From positions 1-64,000 of the forward strand of contig NZ_JACHHG010000015.1 of the NCBI RefSeq assembly GCF_014202645.1: a stretch of DNA of 64,000 nt. The letters run 5' to 3'. This document shows, piece after piece, positions 1 to 9,780 of the stretch. How positions within the stretch are numbered: the first letter of the stretch is position 1; each line of letters begins with the position of its first letter. Position numbers and translations under genes: made by a program. The notes under the pieces were generated by a model. That model saw only the letters and a program-made list of their open reading frames with translations, was not told where the DNA came from and ran no database searches. This stretch comes from Deinobacterium chartae (GTDB lineage Bacteria; Deinococcota; Deinococci; Deinococcales; Deinococcaceae).

Positions 1-2284
<2,284 letters not shown>

Positions 2285-2287
2285 ACA

Positions 2288-2758
2288 TTACCACCTGTAG
2301 TGGGCGTAGGCGCGGTTGGCCTCGGCCATGCGCTCTACGTCGTCCTTCTTCTTGATGGCGCCGCCACGACCCTGGGCGGCGTCCATCAGCTCGCCGGCGA
2401 GGCGCTCGATCGCGGTACGCTCGGGGCGGCTGTCGCTGGCGAGGAGGACCCAGCGCAGGGTGAGGCTCTGGGCGCGGCGCTCCTTGACCTCGACGGGGAC
2501 CTGGTAGGTCGAGCCGCCGACGCGGCGGGAGCGGACCTCGACGCGGGGGCGCACGTTGTCCATGGCCTGGCGGAATACCTTCAGCGGCTCCTGGCCGGTG
2601 CGCTCCTGGATCAGGCGGCAGGCACCGTAGAAGATGCGGCTGGCGAGGTTCTTCTTACCGCTGACCATCAGGCGGTTGATCATGGCGCTCACGACCACGT
2701 CGTTGTAAACGAGGTCGGGGGCGAGTTCACGGACTTCTGCTCTGCGACGTCTTGCCAT
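2288..2758 (-). CDS. rpsG: 30S ribosomal protein S7
   Basis: This 156-aa primary 16S rRNA-binding protein nucleates the 30S head and lies at the E site. Diagnostic stretches are MARRRRAEVRELAPDLVYND at the N-terminus, MINRLMVSGKKNLA, RVGGSTYQVPVEV and the C-terminal EANRAYAHYRW. The length matches the family. It lies between rpsL (13-nt gap) and fusA (3-nt gap). In E. coli S7 feeds back on this operon; whether that happens here cannot be read from the sequence. Confidence 0.98.
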   Translation of the reverse strand: MARRRRAEVRELAPDLVYNDVVVSAMINRLMVSGKKNLASRIFYGACRLIQERTGQEPLKVFRQAMDNVRPRVEVRSRRVGGSTYQVPVEVKERRAQSLTLRWVLLASDSRPERTAIERLAGELMDAAQGRGGAIKKKDDVERMAEANRAYAHYRW

Positions 2759-2771
2759 GCTCTATATCCCC

Positions 2772-3179
2772 TTACTTCTTGGCCGGCGCGGCGCCCGCCT
2801 TGGGCTTCTTGGTGCCGTACTTGGAGCGGCTCTTGTTGCGGGGCTGACGGGCACCCTTCACGCCGGCGGTGTCGAGGCTGCCACGGACGATGTGGTAGCG
2901 CACACCGGGAAGGTCCTTCACACGGCCGCCGCGGATCAGCACGACGCTGTGCTCCTGCAGGTTGTGGCCTTCGCCCGGGATGTAGGCGGTGACTTCGAAA
3001 CCGCTGGTCAGGCGCACACGGGCGATCTTACGCAGCGCCGAGTTCGGCTTCTTGGGGGTGGTGGTCTTCACGGCGGTGCAGACACCACGGCGCTGAGGGC
3101 TGCTCTTGAGCGCGGGCACCTTGGTCTTCTTCTGAAGCGACTGGCGACCCTTACGTAAGAGTTGCTGGGTAGTAGGCAG
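2772..3179 (-). CDS. rpsL: 30S ribosomal protein S12, apparent CTG start
   Basis: S12 is the decoding-centre protein and the site of streptomycin-resistance mutations. From codon 3179 the product is 135 aa, starting with (M)[23 protein letters not shown] and [17 protein letters not shown], which hold the usual streptomycin-determining residues, look wild type. No ATG fits the conserved N-terminus. Codons at 3188-3177 read GTG ATC GCA CTG. The GTG lies inside the Shine-Dalgarno-like stretch at 3183-3195, whereas the CTG sits 8 nt beyond the SD core, so CTG is preferred. The C-terminal part has about four extra residues ([10 protein letters not shown] where relatives have KDRNKS). First gene of the str operon. 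Confidence 0.9.
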   Translation of the reverse strand: MPTTQQLLRKGRQSLQKKTKVPALKSSPQRRGVCTAVKTTTPKKPNSALRKIARVRLTSGFEVTAYIPGEGHNLQEHSVVLIRGGRVKDLPGVRYHIVRGSLDTAGVKGARQPRNKSRSKYGTKKPKAGAAPAKK

Positions 3180-3182
3180 TGC

Positions 3183-3195
3183 GATCACTTCCTTT
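3183..3195 (-). promoter_or_regulatory. Extended Shine-Dalgarno of rpsL
   Basis: On the minus strand this reads AAAGGAAGTGATC. That is complementary to the bacterial 16S 3' end (AAAGGAGGTGATC) with one mismatch over 13 nt. It overlaps the candidate GTG at 3188 and puts CTG 3179 at normal spacing, which decides the start. A perfect 14-nt palindrome at 3196-3209 abuts it upstream. Confidence 0.6.
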
Positions 3196-3374
3196 GGCGG
3201 CATGCCGCCGGGCGAGAACCTACAGCGCGCTGCGCGCGCCGCTTGACGTATTGTCCATCCCCGTCTGGCGCACTCTGAACGCAGAGAAAACCAGGGCGGG
3301 CAGGGTTTCCACGCTAACGCCCTCGCTGGGGTAGCGGAGATCCGGAACCCCGCGAGGGAGCTTCCAACCTGCAT

Positions 3375-3403
3375 ATCTTAACGGATTAAGCGGGCTCGCG
3401 CAA
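3375..3403 (-). promoter_or_regulatory. Promoter of the str operon
   Basis: On the minus strand TTGCGC (3403-3398) and TAAGAT (3380-3375) are separated by 17 nt. Transcription would begin near 3367, giving a 5' leader of about 190 nt before rpsL. I see no gene in the leader. It contains the 14-nt palindrome beside the rpsL ribosome site. Confidence 0.5.
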
Positions 3404-3543
3404 GGGTCAAGCCGGAGGATAGAAGCGAAAACCGCTCTTGGACACATAAAAAATCGAAATGTAATAAGACCACTAGACAAGAAAATAACGCTCCTCGCAC
3501 CCGGCGCGGCGCTGTGGAAAACCTGTAGCGCCGCGCCGGGTGC

Positions 3544-3572
3544 TTGACAAGATTTCCCGCTTCGGATATTCT
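3544..3572 (+). promoter_or_regulatory. Promoter of tRNA-Leu copy 1
   Basis: Consensus -35 TTGACA (3544-3549), exact 17-nt spacer, -10 TATTCT (3567-3572). The mature tRNA begins 17 nt after the -10. Copy 2 has the same two hexamers and the same spacing. Confidence 0.8.
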
Positions 3573-3588
3573 TCTTCTCGCCTGAGAC

Positions 3589-3675
<87 letters not shown>

Positions 3676-3681
3676 CAAAAA

Positions 3682-3713
3682 ACGGCCCTCCTTACGGAGG
3701 GCCGTTCGCTTTT
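3682..3713 (+). terminator. Terminator of tRNA-Leu copy 1
   Basis: A 10-bp perfect stem (ACGGCCCTCC, 3682-3691, with its complement at 3696-3705) and TTAC loop, followed after TCGC by TTTT. The remaining 128 nt up to the DUF6882 stop hold nothing recognisable. Confidence 0.8.
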
Positions 3714-3841
3714 ACGCCGCATGTCAACGCCCTGCCAGCCCCGCAAAAGCCTGGTCCACTTCACGGCTGATGGGTGTCAGAGGCGCTGCCCTCTTCCCTG
3801 TCGGTATTTCCTGCAACCAGACGTGACGGCGGGCCTTCACG

Positions 3842-4534
3842 TCACCCGCAGCTGCCGAGCTGGCCTCCGACCACCCTCGAGTCGGCGTACTGGAATCCCT
3901 CGAGGCGTCCGGTGCTGTCGAAGGTCCCGGTCAGCCACTGATTTCCGACCTGCAGCTCCAGGGCCGTCCCGTTTTGTTCCATGGGCCAGCCCATGCGGCG
4001 GGCATAGCCCTCGAGGGCATAGCGGTGGTTGAGGTCGAACAGGCTGATCAGTTGGGTGAACACCTCGACCACGTGCGCCGCGGGCAACTCGGGCGTGGGC
4101 AGCTCGGGACCGCGCTCGAGCAGCAGGTAGAGCGCGCCACCCGCATAGGGAGCGCGGTAGTAACCCAAAGCGCCCCACACGCCCGATGCGATCAACGCGA
4201 CCGCGTCCGGATCGAACTCGTTCGTATCGGACTGCGGGCGCATCCAGCCTGTCAGGGCGCGTGCCTCTCCCCAGGCCTGTAGCTCGAGCGCAGCGTGCAG
4301 CAGCGCAGCCGGGATGCCGCTGGCCTTGTTCGCCCAGGCCCAGCGCCAGGTGCCGGACAGTTCCGACACGGTCCCCAGCACCTGCACGGTGAAGACATCG
4401 CCATTTGTGAACGTCAGGCGCCCCTGGTGCAGGCTGAAGGACCACCCAGCCTCCCCGACCCGCTCGGCCAGACGCCATTGCCGGTCGAGTGCCGCCGCCC
4501 CATACTCCTCGAGATACGCGGTCAGTTCGGTCAT
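3842..4534 (-). CDS. DUF6882-like protein of unknown function
   Basis: A 230-aa soluble protein without signal peptide or membrane segment. Aromatic and small-residue motifs (SGTWRWAWAN, ALGYYRAPYAGGALYLLLE, LNHRYALEGYARRMGW) resemble DUF6882 proteins as I remember the family; no function is known to me. The start at 4534 is supported by a leaderless-type -10, TAGGGT (4546-4541), 6 nt upstream. It lies antisense between two identical tRNA-Leu genes, so recombination between them could delete it. Codon use and GC look like the neighbours, so there is no sign of recent transfer. Confidence 0.6.
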   Translation of the reverse strand: MTELTAYLEEYGAAALDRQWRLAERVGEAGWSFSLHQGRLTFTNGDVFTVQVLGTVSELSGTWRWAWANKASGIPAALLHAALELQAWGEARALTGWMRPQSDTNEFDPDAVALIASGVWGALGYYRAPYAGGALYLLLERGPELPTPELPAAHVVEVFTQLISLFDLNHRYALEGYARRMGWPMEQNGTALELQVGNQWLTGTFDSTGRLEGFQYADSRVVGGQLGSCG

Positions 4535-4540
4535 GCGCTC

Positions 4541-4546
4541 ACCCTA
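4541..4546 (-). promoter_or_regulatory. Leaderless-type -10 of the DUF6882 gene
   Basis: TAGGGT on the minus strand, followed by 6 nt and then ATG. No Shine-Dalgarno is present. Confidence 0.5.
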
Positions 4547-4581
4547 ACCCGGCGGCAACTGCGCAGAAGGCGGCCTTGCGC

Positions 4582-4610
4582 TTGACAAGCGCGCCGCCGT
4601 CCCGTATTCT
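4582..4610 (+). promoter_or_regulatory. Promoter of tRNA-Leu copy 2
   Basis: TTGACA (4582-4587), 17-nt spacer, TATTCT (4605-4610). Both hexamers match copy 1, while most of the spacer differs. The promoter is therefore conserved more than the intervening DNA. Confidence 0.8.
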
Positions 4611-4626
4611 TCCTCTCACCTGAGAC

Positions 4627-4713
<87 letters not shown>

Positions 4714-4719
4714 GACTCA

Positions 4720-4745
4720 AAGCTCCCCGTTTGGGGAGCTTTTTT
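4720..4745 (+). terminator. Terminator of tRNA-Leu copy 2
   Basis: 9-bp stem AAGCTCCCC/GGGGAGCTT with GTTT loop followed by a T-run to 4745. Canonical Rho-independent terminator. Confidence 0.85.
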
Positions 4746-4809
4746 CATGCCTGCTCCGGTGACCGTGAGCGTTTCTAAACCGTTGCCCGCCGCCCCTCGT
4801 CCCGGGCGC

Positions 4810-4815
4810 TATACT
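4810..4815 (+). promoter_or_regulatory. Leaderless-type -10 of hisA
   Basis: TATACT, then 6 nt, then the hisA ATG at 4822. No Shine-Dalgarno lies between, so the mRNA probably starts at or next to the A of ATG. Confidence 0.6.
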
Positions 4816-4821
4816 CCGCTC

Positions 4822-5526
4822 ATGGCTCTGGTCATTCCCTGCGTTGACATCCAAGCTGGCCGCGCCGTGCGCCTTTACGAGGGCGACCCGGACCGCGAGA
4901 CCGTCTACTTCGACTCGCCCCTCGAGGCGGCCCTGCACTGGGAACGCCTGGGAGCCGAGATGCTGCACCTGGTGGACTTAGATGCCGCCACCGGCCGCGG
5001 TGAGAACAAGGAGCTGATCCGCCAGATCGCGCGTTCGGTGAGCGTCCCGGTCGAGGTGGGCGGCGGCGTGCGCGATTCGGAGGCCGCCCGCACGCTGCTG
5101 GAGGCCGGCGTGGCCCGGGTGGTGGTGGGAACGGCCGCCGTCAAGGACCCCGAACTGGTCCGCCACCTGATCGCACGCCACGGCGCCTCGCAGGTCGTGG
5201 TGAGCGTGGACGCGCGCGGCGGAGAGGTCGCGGTCTCGGGATGGGCCGAGGGCAGCGGCGTGCAAGTGGCCACGATCCTGGCCGCCCTCGAGGGAGCCGG
5301 GCTGCAGACCCTGATCTTCACCGACGTGAGCCGCGACGGCACGCTGCGCGGCCTGGACCGCCAGCTGATGGCCGAGGTGCGGGCGCTGTGGCCGCACGAG
5401 CTGATCGTGGGCGGCGGCGTGCGGGACACCCAGGATGTGCAGCTGCTGGATGAGCTGGGTATCGAGGGCGCCATCGTGGGCCGCGCGATCTACGAGGGCA
5501 CGCTGCCCTTCCCGGTTCAGCCCTGA
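4822..5526 (+). CDS. hisA: HisA, phosphoribosylformimino-AICAR ribotide isomerase
   Basis: A 234-aa TIM-barrel isomerase of histidine biosynthesis that converts ProFAR to PRFAR (Amadori rearrangement). It begins [20 protein letters not shown], with catalytic Asp in PCVDIQ. It shows the second half-barrel Asp in [14 protein letters not shown] and both phosphate sites (VGGGVRDSE and VGGGVRDTQ), the internal repeat typical of HisA/HisF. Length is normal. Start chosen at 4822 because the family begins here and the -10 TATACT lies 6 nt upstream. No other his gene is adjacent. A terminator follows at once. Confidence 0.95.
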   Translation: MALVIPCVDIQAGRAVRLYEGDPDRETVYFDSPLEAALHWERLGAEMLHLVDLDAATGRGENKELIRQIARSVSVPVEVGGGVRDSEAARTLLEAGVARVVVGTAAVKDPELVRHLIARHGASQVVVSVDARGGEVAVSGWAEGSGVQVATILAALEGAGLQTLIFTDVSRDGTLRGLDRQLMAEVRALWPHELIVGGGVRDTQDVQLLDELGIEGAIVGRAIYEGTLPFPVQP

Positions 5527-5533
5527 CCGCAGG

Positions 5534-5561
5534 CGCCTCCTCGGGGCAGGAGGAGCTTTTT
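5534..5561 (+). terminator. Terminator of hisA
   Basis: CTCCTC (5537-5542) pairs with GAGGAG (5550-5555), followed by CTTTTT. Confidence 0.7.
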
Positions 5562-5578
5562 CTGCCTCGAGGCCGCCC

Positions 5579-6049
5579 CTACAGGTCCAGCGGCAGCTTG
5601 GTGAGCGGGTCACGTTCTCCGCGAAAACCGGGGCCGTAGTACGCGGCAACCACCTCGACAGGCCCTACCAGGTGCGCGTTAAAGGCCTCCAGGTCCTCGG
5701 CGGGCACCCACAACTCGAGGTGCCGGGCTTCGCTGCCCACCACCTGAACCGCGTAGCGGCGAACGAAGTCGCCCTGAACCTCGAAGCGGGTCACGAAGCC
5801 CGCATACGGTGGGCGCGGAGCGTTCCAGTCGCGGGCGATCTCCTCGGCGTACTCGAAGTTGAGGACCGGGTAGAAGATCGGCTGGTCCGGCAAGCGTGGC
5901 GGGTAAGCCCGCCAGTTTGCAGCGCGGATCAGCCGCAGTTCCAAGAGGCCCACCGGGCGCCACAGCGTAACGGTGGGAGCGGCGTCCGGCCAGGGCAGGG
6001 TGCGCTCGGCCCTCTCCGGGAACAGGTGCCGCAAGCGGTCATGGGTCAT
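5579..6049 (-). CDS. ADP-ribosylation/crystallin-J1-like protein, function unknown
   Basis: 156 aa. The stretch LWRPVGLLELRLI...WRAYPPRLPDQPIFYPVLN followed by YAGFVTRFEVQ and LWVPAEDLEAFN matches a family of small proteins commonly annotated ADP-ribosylation/crystallin J1. That name comes from old similarity and no activity is known to me. About 25 residues precede the conserved core. Start 6049 is supported by TATGCT 6 nt upstream. Convergent with hisA; it shares a spacer with the DHS-like gene. Confidence 0.6.
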   Translation of the reverse strand: MTHDRLRHLFPERAERTLPWPDAAPTVTLWRPVGLLELRLIRAANWRAYPPRLPDQPIFYPVLNFEYAEEIARDWNAPRPPYAGFVTRFEVQGDFVRRYAVQVVGSEARHLELWVPAEDLEAFNAHLVGPVEVVAAYYGPGFRGERDPLTKLPLDL

Positions 6050-6055
6050 GTTTGC

Positions 6056-6061
6056 AGCATA
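6056..6061 (-). promoter_or_regulatory. Leaderless-type -10 of the crystallin-J1-like gene
   Basis: TATGCT on the minus strand, then GCAAAC, then ATG. The same 15 nt, TATGCTGCAAACATG, recurs at ycaQ (31048-31062). Confidence 0.6.
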
Positions 6062-6074
6062 TCGGAAGCACCAC

Positions 6075-6100
6075 AAAAAAGGAGGCCACGCGGGCCTCCT
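6075..6100 (-). terminator. Terminator of the DHS-like gene
   Basis: On the minus strand AGGAGGCC (6100-6093) and its complement (6087-6080) form a stem followed by TTTTTT, 19 nt after the stop of the DHS-like gene. It lies just upstream of the next gene's -10. Confidence 0.8.
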
Positions 6101-6118
6101 GCTGCGGAGTGAGCCGGT

Positions 6119-7156
6119 TTACCGGGCGACGAGCTGCTTGTCGAGCAGCTTGGCCCAGCGGCGGGGCTGACGACCTTCCCAGCTGCGCTTGTGGTAGGCG
6201 TAGCCGGCGATCAGCGGCAGGGTCACGGTCATCTCGCCGAAGACCATCTGCTCGCGGGCCAAGCTGACCTTGCCCCAGGAGTTGGCCTCCTTGAGGGTCG
6301 AACCCGAAAGCGCACCGTCGCGCTCGTCGGCCACGGTGAGCTGCACCGCATAGGCGTGCATCTCCACGTCCTCGTAGCCCAGGAACTCGGCCGAGACCAC
6401 CACGTCCTGCACGAAGTTCTTGGGTACGCCGCCGCCCAGCATGAACAGGCCGGTCTTGCCGTGCTCGATCTTGATCTGGGTCAGTTCGCGGAAGTCCTTG
6501 ACCGAATCGATCGAGACGTGCGCGTCCGGGTGCTGGACCTGGTGCGCGACCAGACCGAAGCCCGCCGAGCAGTCCGAGAAGGCCGGAACAAAGATGGGAA
6601 TGTCGAGCTCGAAGGCGAGGCGCACGATCGAGTCTTCGCCGAGGCCGCGCCCTTGCAGGTAGCGGCCCATCTCGCGGATGAATTCACGCGAGGAGTAGGC
6701 ACCCGGCTCGAGCGAGTCGGCGATCTGGCGGGTGACGTCGTCGCAGACCCGCAGTTCGTCCTCGTTGATGTAGGTGTCGTAGATGCGGTCGATGTGCAGC
6801 CGGCGCAGGGTATCGTCGCTGGCGGTCGGGTCGCCCTGATAGTGGCGCGAGCCGAGGGCCTCGAAGAAGTCCTGGTCCACGATGTTCGCACCGGTAGACA
6901 CGATGGCGTCCACCATGTTGTGGCGCATCAGGTCGGTGATGACGCGCCGCTGACCGGCCGAGATCAGGCTGCCCGCCAGCGTCAGGATGACGCCGCACTC
7001 GGGGTCCTTGATCATGTCGTCGACGATGAAGGCGGCCTCGGCCAGGTTACGGGCCTGGAAGGCGGTCTTGGCCATCATCTCGACCATGGGCACCACGTTC
7101 ACGGTCTTGATGTCGTAGTGCTCGACGGTGGTCTTGAGAAAATCCGACTGTTGCAT
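6119..7156 (-). CDS. Deoxyhypusine-synthase-like enzyme (probable polyamine metabolism)
   Basis: 345 aa, full length for the deoxyhypusine synthase fold. It starts MQQSDFLKTTVEHYDIKTVN, has the NAD-binding region GVILTLAGSLISAGQ and MLGGGVPKNFVQDVV, and ends with NSWGKVSLAREQ, where Lys296 matches the lysine that carries the aminobutyl group in DHS. Bacteria lack eIF5A, so hypusination is unlikely. Bacterial members have been linked to polyamine synthesis such as homospermidine, which is my inference here. The ATG at 7156 has a GGGGGGA ribosome site. It is a single gene with its own terminator. Confidence 0.8.
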   Translation of the reverse strand: MQQSDFLKTTVEHYDIKTVNVVPMVEMMAKTAFQARNLAEAAFIVDDMIKDPECGVILTLAGSLISAGQRRVITDLMRHNMVDAIVSTGANIVDQDFFEALGSRHYQGDPTASDDTLRRLHIDRIYDTYINEDELRVCDDVTRQIADSLEPGAYSSREFIREMGRYLQGRGLGEDSIVRLAFELDIPIFVPAFSDCSAGFGLVAHQVQHPDAHVSIDSVKDFRELTQIKIEHGKTGLFMLGGGVPKNFVQDVVVSAEFLGYEDVEMHAYAVQLTVADERDGALSGSTLKEANSWGKVSLAREQMVFGEMTVTLPLIAGYAYHKRSWEGRQPRRWAKLLDKQLVAR

Positions 7157-7272
7157 GCTGTCCCCCCTGTGTTAAAGGCGCTCGGACGCGTCCCGCCTCG
7201 AGCGGGAAGCCTACGGCGCACGGGCGCGCCGCCATCGAACTTCCGGGTGGCAGAACACAGGATAGCGTATCT

Positions 7273-8415
7273 CTATGTGCGGCGGGTCAGCCGGGTCACA
7301 GTTCGCGTTACCGCACGCAGCAGGGCGCGCAGCAGCAGCGCCAGCAACGTGACCGGAAGGGCCAGCAGGGCGAGCAGCACCCCGCCCAGCAAACCGGTGA
7401 GCCCGGCAGCCAGCCTCGAGGGTTGCGCGGAGGTCTCCTGAGGCGGCCCTCCCTGAGTGCGCAGCACCGGCTCGCCTTTGCGCTGGGCGATCTCGACCCG
7501 CCGGGCCTCCTCGAGGTCTCCTTTGACCGCAAAGCGCCGGGTGGGAAGCGGCATGGTCTTGTGCAGCGCAGAGTGCCCCGGATGATCGCGGCGCTGCACG
7601 TATACCCAGATCAGCTCGGCTCCGAAAAACAGGATCTGCGAGGAGTAGTAGATCCACAGCAGCAGCACCACCAGCGACCCGGCGGCCCCGTACGGGCTTG
7701 CCGGGCTGGCACGCCCGAAGTAAAAGCCGATCAGGTGCTGTCCGATGCTGAACAGCAGCGAGGTCACGAAAGCGCCCAGCCACACGTCGCGCCAGTTCAG
7801 CTTGACCGAGGGCAGCACCTTGTAGATCATCGCGAACAGGCCGGTGAACATGGCGATCTGCAACCCGAAGGTACCGAGCCTCAGCCAGAAAGCTCCCCCA
7901 CCGAAGCGGTCCGAGAGCGCGCCCGCAAAAACCGCAAGGACCGTGTTGCCGATCAGAAAAGCGCCCACGAACAGCGCGAAGCCGATCACCAGCGTGAAGG
8001 CCACCAGGCGGTCGCGGATCAGGGTCAACAGCCCGCCGGGCGGCGGGGTTGCTCCCCACAGCGTGTTGAGCGATGCCTGCAACTGCAAGATGATGTTCGA
8101 GGCCGCAAAAAACAGCAGCGCCACACCGATGATGGCCGCCAGTGAGAAGGCGGTGGGCTCCTGGGCACTCATCAGCAGGCTCTCGATGAAATCGGCGGTG
8201 TCGCGGCCGAGCACGGTGGTCACCTGATCGAGGACCAGCTGCTCGACCCGGCCCTGTCCCAGGAAGTAACCGGCGATGGTCACGGCCAGCAGCAGCAGCG
8301 GCGAGAGTGCAAAAACCGTGGAGTACGCCAGTGCGGCGGACAGGCGGGCCGCGTTGTCCTGTCCGAAGGCCCGGGCGGCGTCACGAAGCAGTTCGAAAAC
8401 GGTCCTGACAGTCAC
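7273..8415 (-). CDS. YihY/UPF0761 family inner-membrane protein
   Basis: About 380 aa from GTG 8415. The N-terminal segment LLRDAARAFGQDNAARLSAA and LAYSTVFALSPLLLLAV are hallmarks of the YihY family, once misassigned as RNase BN. Six hydrophobic segments are visible. A cytoplasmic basic tail leads to a final hydrophobic stretch (AGLTGLLGGVLLALLALPVT). Function unknown. The longer start at 8472 has no ribosome site, while GTG 8415 has TAGGCT 7 nt upstream, so the shorter form is preferred. Confidence 0.8.
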   Translation of the reverse strand: MTVRTVFELLRDAARAFGQDNAARLSAALAYSTVFALSPLLLLAVTIAGYFLGQGRVEQLVLDQVTTVLGRDTADFIESLLMSAQEPTAFSLAAIIGVALLFFAASNIILQLQASLNTLWGATPPPGGLLTLIRDRLVAFTLVIGFALFVGAFLIGNTVLAVFAGALSDRFGGGAFWLRLGTFGLQIAMFTGLFAMIYKVLPSVKLNWRDVWLGAFVTSLLFSIGQHLIGFYFGRASPASPYGAAGSLVVLLLWIYYSSQILFFGAELIWVYVQRRDHPGHSALHKTMPLPTRRFAVKGDLEEARRVEIAQRKGEPVLRTQGGPPQETSAQPSRLAAGLTGLLGGVLLALLALPVTLLALLLRALLRAVTRTVTRLTRRT

Positions 8416-8422
8416 TGTTCTC

Positions 8423-8428
8423 AGCCTA
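8423..8428 (-). promoter_or_regulatory. Leaderless-type -10 of the yihY-like gene
   Basis: TAGGCT, 7 nt, GTG (8415) on the minus strand. Confidence 0.5.
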
Positions 8429-8477
8429 GGGGCCCGAACGCTGCGCGCGGTGACCGCACCCTTAACGCTCATTCAAC

Positions 8478-8507
8478 AAAACCGCGCCCCTGAGAAGGGG
8501 GGCGCGG
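8478..8507 (-). terminator. Minus-strand terminator after the thyX remnant
   Basis: CCGCGCCCC (8482-8490) pairs with GGGGCGCGG (8499-8507). On the minus strand it is followed by TTTTGTT. It fits the end of a thyX-like transcript, consistent with the remnant upstream of it. Confidence 0.6.
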
Positions 8508-8554
8508 AACACGGAAAAGTTCACGGCTCGGTGCGACTGCGGCGCGCACCCTAC

Positions 8555-8686
8555 GCCGAAGGCGGCCGGAAACAGCGGTTCGGTCAGCCGGGCAAGCGCG
8601 GGCGTGCTGCGCCACAGCGCTCGTGTGCCAACGCCTCGAGGGTTCAGGCGGCGTAGTTTCAGGCAGCGTAGTGCAGCCACACCGCA
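8555..8686 (-). pseudogene. Decayed C-terminal fragment of a second thyX
   Basis: In one minus-strand frame this region reads CGVAALRCLKLRR, then ALARLTEPLFPAAFG. The intact ThyX downstream ends CNLRALLHFLELRD, then ALAELAEPLFPATFG at the same spacing (43-44 residues apart). The rest of ThyX, including the RHR motif, is missing. The frame stays open upstream to about 8860 but that part is not recognisable. I read it as the tail of a tandem thyX copy that has decayed. Confidence 0.55.
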
Positions 8687-9054
8687 GAAGGCCGCGGCCT
8701 CATCGCCGCCTGACTGATCGCCGTGCTCTCGCCGGACGATGGCCATACGACGCGTCACCTCTGCCTGTGCCGCCTTGCCCAGCACAAACGGGCGAACACG
8801 GTCACCAAACCCGACCAGGACGACTCCGGGAATGCTTCCTCTGCGGGGAAATGCTTTTCATTTCCCGCTCGGGTGTGCAGTGAGCCGCCGTACGTCGCCT
8901 ACGATGCCTCGCAGACATGCCGCTCCCTGATCCCCAGGCCAGCTACAGGTTGATGCCGAATGGGCCGCCTGCCATGCGTTGCCTTCCGAGGCTTGAGGGT
9001 GTTGCGGACGAACCCTCGCTCACCGCCGAAGCATCCGGCAGCGGCTGGGTCTGG
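8687..9054. other. Gene-poor stretch between the thyX remnant and thyX
   Basis: About 370 nt with no convincing gene on either strand. Open frames here are shadows without ribosome sites or family motifs. It contains a hairpin at about 8841-8870 (GGAAATG and CATTTCC arms around CTTTT) without a following T-run. It may be further eroded DNA of the former thyX copy. Confidence 0.4.
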
Positions 9055-9768
9055 TCACTCAGCATGCAGTTGCCTCCATGCCCCAAACGTGGCAGGAAAC
9101 AACGGCTCCGCAAGTTCCGCAAGGGCCCGAGCGTACCTTTGCATCTCCCACTGCGCCCCCGGATGGTCGCGCAGCTCGAGGAAGTGCAGCAACGCCCGCA
9201 GGTTGCAGGTGAAGTAAAACTCGCTGTACATCGCCAGCGGCAGCACACCGCGCGCCTGCTCGCGCGCCACGCCCAGCTCGAGCAGCCGCTGGTAGGCCGC
9301 GTACGAGGCGCGCCACGACTCCTGCCACACCTCGAGGGCCGCCGCCTGGTCGAGGGTGTCGTTCGCCTCCGTGCTGGCCTGGCGGTTGTTCTTGGCCTGC
9401 TGGCGAAAGGTGGAGGGGGTGTAGACCTGATCTTTAACCTCGACGTAGCGGGCCGAGATCTCGTTGTAACTGGCGATGCGGTGGCGCATCCACTGTCGGA
9501 TCACAAAGATCGGGGCGACCACCTTGAAGGTCAGGCTGTTGTGCTCGAACGGGCTGCCGTGATGGTGCCTGAGCAGGTAACGGATCAGTTTCTCGTCCCG
9601 CTCGTCAAAGGGCAAGGTGTTGTCCTGCCCGAAGCTGACGCGGGCGGCGTTCACGATGCTCTTGTCGTCTCCGACGTGCTGCACCAGCGAAACCAGACCG
9701 ATCCCGTCCTCGAGGGGAAACAGGGTGGGGTGCAGCGTCTCGGTTCCGGTGGGGGGCATGGCAGTCAT
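9055..9768 (-). CDS. thyX: FAD-dependent thymidylate synthase ThyX
   Basis: 237 aa. Methylates dUMP to dTMP using methylene-tetrahydrofolate, FAD and NADPH. The signature RHR-x7-S is present at residues 95-105 (RHRIASYNEIS). Further family marks are EHNSLTFKV and ARGVLPLAMYSEFYFTCNLR. Length is normal. The start 9768 is supported by TAGGCT 6 nt upstream; this -10 overlaps the stop of the EVE gene. A decayed partial second copy lies downstream. Confidence 0.96.
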   Translation of the reverse strand: MTAMPPTGTETLHPTLFPLEDGIGLVSLVQHVGDDKSIVNAARVSFGQDNTLPFDERDEKLIRYLLRHHHGSPFEHNSLTFKVVAPIFVIRQWMRHRIASYNEISARYVEVKDQVYTPSTFRQQAKNNRQASTEANDTLDQAAALEVWQESWRASYAAYQRLLELGVAREQARGVLPLAMYSEFYFTCNLRALLHFLELRDHPGAQWEMQRYARALAELAEPLFPATFGAWRQLHAE

Positions 9769-9774
9769 GCCTTC

Positions 9775-9780
9775 AGCCTA
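9775..9780 (-). promoter_or_regulatory. Leaderless-type -10 of thyX
   Basis: TAGGCT, 6 nt, ATG (9768). The hexamer overlaps the last codons of the EVE-domain gene. Confidence 0.55.

Noticed and set aside
3186-3188. GTG 3188 as the rpsL start
   Set aside because: It lies inside the SD-like stretch, leaving about 2 nt of spacing. CTG 3179 fits the spacing and the family N-terminus. Not fully excluded.
8841-8870. Hairpin around CTTTT as a terminator
   Set aside because: No T-run on either strand and no gene ending beside it.
8480-9060. Insertion-sequence remnant near thyX
   Set aside because: No terminal inverted repeats, transposase motif or target duplication. The only similarity is to ThyX itself.
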